The translations under genes and the position numbers were made by a program. A stretch of 9,679 nt of DNA from an uncultured Novosphingobium sp. GTDB taxonomy: Bacteria; Pseudomonadota; Alphaproteobacteria; Sphingomonadales; Sphingomonadaceae. The stretch is from the NCBI GenBank assembly GCA_937860195.1, contig CALMBN010000029.1:1-9679 (forward strand). The letters are read 5' to 3'. Shown here one piece after another: positions 5,672 to 9,679 of the stretch. Under the pieces are notes generated by a model. That model ran no database searches and was not told the origin of the DNA. It saw only the letters and a program-made list of their open reading frames with translations. Every line of letters begins with the position of its first letter. Within the stretch, counting starts at the first letter, position 1.

Positions 5672-6049
5672 TCAGACGGAGGCCTTTTCGACCAGCCCCC
5701 GCACCGCAGCCATGAACGGGCCGATCGATACCGGCTTGGCCAGATATCCCTCGGCGCCAGCGTCGCGGATGCGTTCTTCGTCGCCCTTTCCGGCATAGGC
5801 GGTGACGGCGAGGACTGGAATTGTCCGCAGTACCGGGTCCTTCTTGGCGGCTTCGATCAGGTCGAGCCCGGAGACGTTGGGCAGCTGGATATCCATGATG
5901 ATCAGGTTGGGCACGAACTGCCGCGCAGCCTCGAGCGCCAGCATTCCGTCGGCGCAGGGTTCGATCGCATAGCCCTGACTGCGCAGCACGTCGCAGAACA
6001 GCTTGCGGTTGAGGTCGTTGTCCTCGACAACAAGGATGCGCTTTGCCAT
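5672..6049 (-). CDS. divK: DivK-type single-domain response regulator
   Basis: A 125-residue stand-alone receiver domain with no output domain. All phosphorylation residues are present: acidic pocket E9/D10 (VVEDND), phospho-acceptor D53 in IIMDIQLP, T83 (AVTAYA) and K105 (LAKPVS). Length and the GDEERIRDAG block match Caulobacter DivK, also 125 residues with D53. In Alphaproteobacteria, DivK receives phosphate from the DivJ/PleC histidine kinases and acts through DivL on the CckA-CtrA relay that controls cell division and polarity. ATG 6047-6049 gives the canonical N-terminus MAKRILVVED; the same frame stays open far upstream, but that part is antisense to the HAD gene and is not a real extension. 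AGGG lies 9 nt upstream. It diverges from the DUF3572 gene, an arrangement I recall from other Alphaproteobacteria. It is the first gene of the minus-strand run into acp and spt. Confidence 0.94.
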   Translation of the reverse strand: MAKRILVVEDNDLNRKLFCDVLRSQGYAIEPCADGMLALEAARQFVPNLIIMDIQLPNVSGLDLIEAAKKDPVLRTIPVLAVTAYAGKGDEERIRDAGAEGYLAKPVSIGPFMAAVRGLVEKASV

Positions 6050-6073
6050 GAGCGCAGCCCTACGCCGAACCCC

Positions 6074-6087
6074 GGAGCCTGACAATT
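6074..6087 (+). promoter_or_regulatory. GGAG site followed by a possible ATT start for the DUF3572 gene
   Basis: GGAG at 6074-6077, then 7 nt, then ATT at 6085-6087 in frame with the DUF3572 protein. Spacing is ideal and no other Shine-Dalgarno serves this gene. ATT initiation is rare (the classical case is infC), so the alternative is leaderless or weak initiation at TTG 6127. Confidence 0.35.
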
Positions 6088-6126
6088 CTTCGCGAGCCCA
6101 AATCCCCCGCTCCTGATCCCTTCGCC

Positions 6127-6354
6127 TTGGCGCTGGGTGCGCTCGGCTGGGTGCTGGGTGATGAGGCGCGGGCGGACCGGTTGCTGGCACTGACCGGGTT
6201 GGGCGCGGATGATCTGCGCGCCGGGCTGGGTGATCCGGCGATCTTGGGCGCAGTGCTTGAGTTTCTGGGCCAGTATGAGCCCGATCTGGTGGCAGCGGCC
6301 GACCATCTGGGGGTCGATCCGGCCGAGCTGATGGCCGCACGAGAGAGGTTATGA
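6127..6354 (+). CDS. DUF3572-family small protein; start codon uncertain
   Basis: A short protein of unknown function, 75 residues from TTG 6127. It fits the DUF3572 pattern: an ALxWVLGDE helix, RLLALTGLGADDLRAG, then FL-rich and DPAELMAARERL segments. The family is alphaproteobacterial and cytoplasmic, with no known activity. There is no ATG or GTG in frame: the frame opens after a stop at 6049-6051 and the only conventional start is TTG 6127, which has no Shine-Dalgarno. An ATT at 6085-6087 has GGAG (6074-6077) 7 nt upstream and would add 14 residues, giving an N-terminus more like its relatives. It diverges from divK and is followed after 4 bp by the HAD gene, so it probably opens the plus-strand operon. 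Confidence 0.78.
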   Translation: MALGALGWVLGDEARADRLLALTGLGADDLRAGLGDPAILGAVLEFLGQYEPDLVAAADHLGVDPAELMAARERL

Positions 6355-6358
6355 ATCG

Positions 6359-6982
6359 ATGACAAGGCCGCTGATTATCAGCGATTGTGACGAAGTACTG
6401 CTGCACATGATCGTGCCGTTCGGGGAATGGCTGGAAGAAACCCAGCCGGTCTCGTTCAAGCTGATCGGCAACGATTTTTCCAAGGCGATCCGCGACAAGG
6501 CCACCGGCGAGCCGGTTCCACCGGAAGAAATCTGGCGGTTGCTCGGCGGGTTCTTTGATGGCGAGATGCACCGGCAGACGCCAATTGCGGGCGCGATTGG
6601 CGCGATCAACACGTTGAAGGACCATGCCGACGTGGTGATCCTGACCAACCTGACCGATCGCCATAATGAGCCAAGGCGGCAGCAATTGCTGGCCCACGGG
6701 ATCGATGCCCGGGTGTTCACCAATCAAGGCCCCAAGGGTCCGGCGCTGCAGGCGATCATGGAAGAATATCGGCCAAGCAAAGCGGTGTTCATCGACGATC
6801 TGGCCCAGCACCATGGATCGGTGGCCGAAATGGTTCCTCATATAGATCGCCTTCACCTATGTGGTGAACCAACCTTGGCGCCGCATATTACCTGCGGGTT
6901 TGAGGCTGGCCACGCCCACGCCCGGATTGACACCTGGGAGCATGCCTTGCCCTGGCTGCTCTCGCGCATTCAGGAAGACTGA
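6359..6982 (+). CDS. HAD-family hydrolase
   Basis: A 207-residue cytoplasmic phosphatase-like protein of the haloacid dehalogenase superfamily. Motif I is DCDEV with nucleophile D9 and general acid D11. Motif II is the threonine of ILTNLTD (T96), motif III is probably K126 in GPKGPAL, and motif IV is FIDDLAQHH with D146 and D147. All four are present, so it should be an active Mg-dependent phosphohydrolase; the substrate is not evident. Residues 20-85 between motifs I and II form the helical cap. ATG 6359-6361 is preceded by GAGAGAGG at 6341-6348. An earlier ATG at 6351 opens only three codons. It is 4 bp after the DUF3572 stop and 2 bp before the RidA-like gene, so they are one transcription unit. 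The C-terminal part is rich in His and Cys (HLCGEP, CGFEAGHAHAR), which I cannot interpret. Confidence 0.85.
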   Translation: MTRPLIISDCDEVLLHMIVPFGEWLEETQPVSFKLIGNDFSKAIRDKATGEPVPPEEIWRLLGGFFDGEMHRQTPIAGAIGAINTLKDHADVVILTNLTDRHNEPRRQQLLAHGIDARVFTNQGPKGPALQAIMEEYRPSKAVFIDDLAQHHGSVAEMVPHIDRLHLCGEPTLAPHITCGFEAGHAHARIDTWEHALPWLLSRIQED

Positions 6983-6984
6983 CC

Positions 6985-7446
6985 ATGAGCATTGACGCAA
7001 AACTCGCCGAACTTGGCATTGTCCTGCCCGAACCCGCTGCGCCGGTTGCTGCCTATGTCCCGGTGGTGATCGCGGGCGGCCTCGCCCATGTTTCAGGGCA
7101 GGTTTCGATTGTGGATGGCCAGCTGCTGAAAGGGCGGCTGGGCGAAGACCTCAGCTTTGAACAGGGCGTCGAAGGCGCACGGGCCTGCGGGCTGATGATC
7201 CTGGCGCAGCTGAAGGCCGCGCTCGGCTCGCTCGACCGGGTGGAGCGGGTCGTCAAGCTGGGCGTGTTCATCAATTCCGCCGCGGATTTCACCGACCAAC
7301 CCAAGGTGGCCAATGGCGCTTCGGAACTGATGGCCCAAGTGTTTGGCGATGCCGGAAAGCACGCCCGCAGTGCGGTTGGCGTGCCGTGCCTGCCGCTTGG
7401 TGTAGCGGTCGAAGTGGATGCAATCGTTGCTGTTCGGCCTGCTTGA
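6985..7446 (+). CDS. RidA/YjgF/UK114-family protein
   Basis: A 153-residue protein of the RidA superfamily, trimeric cytoplasmic enzymes. The best-known members hydrolyse reactive enamines/imines released by PLP-dependent enzymes, sparing the cell from 2-aminoacrylate damage. The family core is clear: GGLAHVSGQV (31-40), KLGVFINSAADF (91-102) and ARSAVGVPCLPLGVAVEVDAIV (127-148). R128 sits where RidA has its catalytic arginine, followed by the usual glutamate E143. It is longer than Escherichia coli RidA (about 128 residues) and matches the longer alphaproteobacterial subfamily, whose activity is less certain. ATG 6985 follows the HAD stop by 2 bp, with AGGA 9 nt upstream. Its last 29 bp are overlapped by the GDPD gene. 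Confidence 0.92.
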   Translation: MSIDAKLAELGIVLPEPAAPVAAYVPVVIAGGLAHVSGQVSIVDGQLLKGRLGEDLSFEQGVEGARACGLMILAQLKAALGSLDRVERVVKLGVFINSAADFTDQPKVANGASELMAQVFGDAGKHARSAVGVPCLPLGVAVEVDAIVAVRPA

Positions 7447-8197
7447 TCGCTGGCGTTCGCCGCCGCCGAAGCCGGCCAAAGTCAGTTGGCTGGGTACGGT
7501 TCACTATGCCCACCGCGGGCTGCACCGTCCGGGCGTGCCGGAAAATTCGCTGACCGCGTTTCGCGGTGCGATAGACCGGGGCATGGGGATTGAATGCGAT
7601 GTCCAGCGCTCCAGCGACGGGCAGGCGATGGTGTTCCACGATTTCGAGCTGGATCGGCTGACGTCCGAAACCGGACTGGTTATCCAGCGCAGCAGCGACG
7701 AGCTGGCCAGGCTCGAATTATCGGGCAGCGGGGATCGGATCCCCACGCTCAAGCGGATGCTTGATGAGGTCGCCGGGCGGGTCCCTGTGCTGATCGAGAT
7801 CAAGTCAAAGCACGGCAGCTTCAAACATGTCGGCGCGCTCTGTCAGGCGGTCTGGCGGGTGCTGGAAGGCTATGCCGGTCCGCATGCGATCATGAGCTTC
7901 GACCCACGTGTGTCGCGCTGGTTTGCCGATCGCTCGCCGCTGACCGTACGCGGGCTGGTTGTGACCGAGGAAAACAGCAAAACTCTGATCGGGATGGTCC
8001 GCCGCCGGCTTTCACTCTGGGCGGCGCGACCTGACTTCCTCGCCTATGATATCCGTGACCTGCCCAGCCGCTTCGCCGCCGGGCAACGTCAGCGCGGGCT
8101 GCCGGTCCTGACTTGGACCGTGCGCAGCGCCGAACACCAGGAGCGGGCAGCGGCCCACGCCGATGCGCCGATTGCCGAAGGCGCGGGCGTGGCGTGA
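7418..8197 (+). CDS. ugpQ: Glycerophosphodiester phosphodiesterase
   Basis: A 259-residue GDPD-family enzyme with a TIM-barrel fold. It hydrolyses glycerophosphodiesters, the deacylated phospholipid head groups, to glycerol-3-phosphate and an alcohol. The active-site blocks are intact: AHRGLH (H32, R33), PENSLTAF (E42, N43), IECDVQ (E59, D61), VFHDF (H74 as general base/acid) and VLIEIKSK (E127, K129); TWTV near 232-235 closes the barrel. There is no signal peptide, so it should act in the cytoplasm. ATG 7418 lies inside the RidA gene (29-bp overlap); TTG 7427 would be an alternative. Its end overlaps the next start as GTGA (8194-8197), which implies translational coupling to the DUF482 gene. 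The symbol is used in the broad sense of a cytoplasmic GDPD; the transport genes of an ugp operon are not here. Confidence 0.92.
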   Translation: MQSLLFGLLDRWRSPPPKPAKVSWLGTVHYAHRGLHRPGVPENSLTAFRGAIDRGMGIECDVQRSSDGQAMVFHDFELDRLTSETGLVIQRSSDELARLELSGSGDRIPTLKRMLDEVAGRVPVLIEIKSKHGSFKHVGALCQAVWRVLEGYAGPHAIMSFDPRVSRWFADRSPLTVRGLVVTEENSKTLIGMVRRRLSLWAARPDFLAYDIRDLPSRFAAGQRQRGLPVLTWTVRSAEHQERAAAHADAPIAEGAGVA

Positions 8198-9327
8198 TCG
8201 AGGCGCGGATCGCTCCTTTGGTTGGCGATCTGCCCGCAGCGCAGTGGGACGCGCTGACGGGCGGCAATCCCTTCATGTCCCATGCGTTTCTGACCGCGCT
8301 GGAAGACTCGGGCTCAGTTGGTCCCGGCACCGGCTGGTCGCCCTCGCCAGTCACGATTGCCGACGATACCGGGCAGATTATCGCTGCACTTCCGGCCTAT
8401 CTGAAGGGTCACAGCCAGGGCGAATATGTGTTTGATCACGCCTGGGCCGATGCCTGGCACCGGGCAGGCGGGGCCTATTACCCCAAGCTGCAGATCGCCG
8501 CACCGTTCACCCCCGCCACGGGCCCGCGGCTGCTGCTGGCTGACGAAGCGCTGGCCTTGCCGTTGCTGCGCGCCGCCGAACAGGTTTGCGCTGACAACGG
8601 CCTGTCATCGGCCCACGCGACCTTTATCGCGCCAGAGCAATTGCCTTTGTTCGAGCGGGCCGGGTGGCTGCTGCGAAGCGACATCCAGTTTCATTGGCAG
8701 AACAAGGGCTATGCCAGCTTTGACGATTTCCTCGCCCAGCTATCCTCGCGCAAACGCAAGGACCTGCGCAAGGAACGTGCAGCAGCGCAAGCAGGGATCG
8801 AAATCAAGGTTTTGATTGGCGGGGCGATTGGCGAAGCTGAATGGGACGCGTTCTGGGCGTTCTACCAGGATACCGGCGCGCGCAAATGGGGGCAGCCCTA
8901 TCTGACGCGGGCGGCCTTCAGCCTGCTGGGCGAGCGGATGGGGGACCGGATCGCGCTGATCCTGGCCTATCGTGAGGGGCAGCCGATTGCGGGAGCGCTG
9001 AATTTCATCGGCTCGGAAGTGCTTTATGGCCGCTACTGGGGCGCGCTTGAGGACAAGCCGTTCCTGCACTTTGAGCTGTGCTATTATCAGGCGATCGATC
9101 TGGCGATTGCTTTGGGACTGTCGCGGGTAGAGGCCGGGGCCCAAGGCGGGCACAAGATGGCGCGCGGCTATGAACCCGTCCAGACCTGGTCCGCCCACTA
9201 CATCGCCCACTCAGGGTTCCGTGAAGCGGTCGCGGATTTTCTGGAGCGGGAGCGGGCGGGTATAGCGCGGGATCAGAACTATCTGGCTGCGCGCACACCA
9301 TTCAAGAAGGGTTCTGTGTCTGCCTGA
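8194..9327 (+). CDS. DUF482/FemAB-like GNAT-fold acyltransferase
   Basis: A 377-residue cytoplasmic protein of the DUF482 (PF04339) group, two GNAT-like lobes related to FemAB-type aminoacyltransferases and described as peptidoglycan biosynthesis/recognition. Visible signatures are NPFMSHAFLTALEDSGSVG at 25-43, the DHAWADAWHRAGGAYYPKLQ region, the basic helix SSRKRKDLRKERA, and the C-terminal block HFELCYYQAID with GAQGGHKMARGY. These are the usual DUF482 landmarks. The acceptor and donor are unknown; an envelope role is inferred from the fold family. The start is taken as GTG 8194, which overlaps the GDPD stop (GTGA) and gives the family's usual N-terminus. An upstream ATG at 8113 would add 27 basic residues lying antiparallel in sense to no known domain and fully inside the GDPD gene, so I reject it. 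No further plus-strand gene follows; it converges on a Sel1 gene after 49 bp. Confidence 0.88.
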   Translation: MIEARIAPLVGDLPAAQWDALTGGNPFMSHAFLTALEDSGSVGPGTGWSPSPVTIADDTGQIIAALPAYLKGHSQGEYVFDHAWADAWHRAGGAYYPKLQIAAPFTPATGPRLLLADEALALPLLRAAEQVCADNGLSSAHATFIAPEQLPLFERAGWLLRSDIQFHWQNKGYASFDDFLAQLSSRKRKDLRKERAAAQAGIEIKVLIGGAIGEAEWDAFWAFYQDTGARKWGQPYLTRAAFSLLGERMGDRIALILAYREGQPIAGALNFIGSEVLYGRYWGALEDKPFLHFELCYYQAIDLAIALGLSRVEAGAQGGHKMARGYEPVQTWSAHYIAHSGFREAVADFLERERAGIARDQNYLAARTPFKKGSVSA

Positions 9328-9376
9328 CGGCCGGTGTTGCTAGTCAATCGTGGAGGTGATTGGCACTCTAGACAAA

Positions 9377-9679
9377 TCACGCCGCGCGGCGGATCGACGC
9401 GCTGAGCCATTCGCGGGCGCGGCGCTGCGCCTCAGCCACTTCGCGGGCGGTCATTTCGTCGGAAATGTCTGCGCGGCACATCGCAGCTTCGGCGTGCCCG
9501 GCAACGGCGGCCAGATTGAACCATTTGTGCGCCTCAATAAGATCGCAATCCACCCCGTGACTGCCGGTCGAATAAGCGACCCCCAGATCATAATAGGCGC
9601 TGGTATCGCCCTGGGCGGCTGCGGCGAGGCAGCTGGCAACCAGCAGGTCTTCGCGATTTTCATCGGCGGCAAGTGACCC
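9377..9679 (-). CDS. Sel1-repeat protein, 5' end outside the window
   Basis: The last 100 codons of a minus-strand gene, with TGA at 9377-9379 and the frame open through the right edge. A Sel1-like helical repeat is visible at about visible residues 27-64 (SAYYDLGVAYSTG, then EAHKWFNLAAVAGHAEA), followed by an AREVAEAQRRAREWL helix. Sel1 repeats are TPR-like scaffolds for protein contacts. Small Sel1 proteins of this type, about 100 residues with one or two repeats and no signal peptide, are common in Sphingomonadales (from memory), so only a few N-terminal residues may be missing. The function is unknown. Converges on the DUF482 gene. Confidence 0.85.
   Translation of the reverse strand, partial: GSLAADENREDLLVASCLAAAAQGDTSAYYDLGVAYSTGSHGVDCDLIEAHKWFNLAAVAGHAEAAMCRADISDEMTAREVAEAQRRAREWLSASIRRAA

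Noticed and set aside
6060..6085. Possible divK promoter (TTGTCA with a 17-nt spacer to TAGGGC, minus strand)
   Set aside because: The -35 is good but the -10 shares only two bases with the consensus, and no CtrA-like TTAA-N7-TTAA box is present.
6050..6856. N-terminal extension of the DivK frame to 394 residues
   Set aside because: The extension is antisense to the DUF3572 and HAD genes. ATG 6047-6049 gives exactly the 125-residue DivK family length.
8113..8193. Upstream ATG start for the DUF482 gene
   Set aside because: It would add 27 Arg-rich residues not typical of the family and lie entirely within the GDPD gene; GTG 8194 with the GTGA overlap fits better.
9328..9376. Possible terminator between the converging DUF482 and Sel1 genes
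   Set aside because: Only a 5-bp CAATC/GATTG stem with flanking CTAG copies is visible and there is no T-tract; too weak to call.
9350..9676. Plus-strand 108-residue frame at the right edge
   Set aside because: It is antisense to the Sel1-repeat gene, whose repeat motif is clear on the minus strand.

Overview
Most of the window (about 1,790 to the right edge) looks like a sphingolipid-making alphaproteobacterium of the Sphingomonadales. It carries a bacterial serine palmitoyltransferase that matches the Sphingomonas enzyme residue for residue at the catalytic positions, a DivK-type cell-cycle response regulator, a DUF3572 protein and a sphingomonad-type Sel1 protein. Codon use is uniformly GC-rich there. 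The left end does not belong with it. Bases 1 to about 600 carry the 3' end of a multihaem c-type cytochrome and the tail of an MBL-fold-like protein, with almost exclusively G/C third positions, as in myxobacterial or acidobacterial DNA. Bases from about 600 to 1,770 encode TPRs plus half of a glycosyltransferase of another proteobacterial type.

Layout, left to right. A partial multihaem cytochrome (+) ends 9 bp before the stop of one very long minus-strand ORF (3263 to 339). That ORF is an in-frame chimera of three unrelated proteins: an exported Sphingomonadales TPR protein (N-terminus), a TPR/glycosyltransferase middle with its C-terminal catalytic half missing, and an MBL-fold-like tail. 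I read this as a mosaic or mis-assembled left end rather than a natural gene. Then comes a minus-strand cluster, in transcription order divK, acp, spt, SGNH hydrolase, TPR protein (6049 down to about 1,790). It has short gaps or overlaps, and a REP-like inverted repeat sits between acp and spt. Diverging from divK is a plus-strand run: DUF3572, HAD hydrolase, RidA-family protein, glycerophosphodiester phosphodiesterase, DUF482/FemAB-like acyltransferase (6127 to 9327), tightly packed and partly overlapping. A 5'-truncated Sel1-repeat protein (-) converges on it at the right edge.

How the genes work together. The dedicated acyl carrier protein probably presents the acyl chain to serine palmitoyltransferase, which makes 3-ketodihydrosphingosine, the first sphingolipid intermediate. 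The exported SGNH hydrolase, overlapping spt by 23 bp, and the exported TPR protein may act on envelope lipids or glycans, but that is inference. The plus-strand operon looks like metabolite clean-up and repair (HAD, RidA) plus phospholipid head-group turnover and envelope acyl/aminoacyl transfer (GDPD, DUF482). I found no tRNA, rRNA, CRISPR array, insertion sequence or phage gene. No new defence or mobile system is evident.
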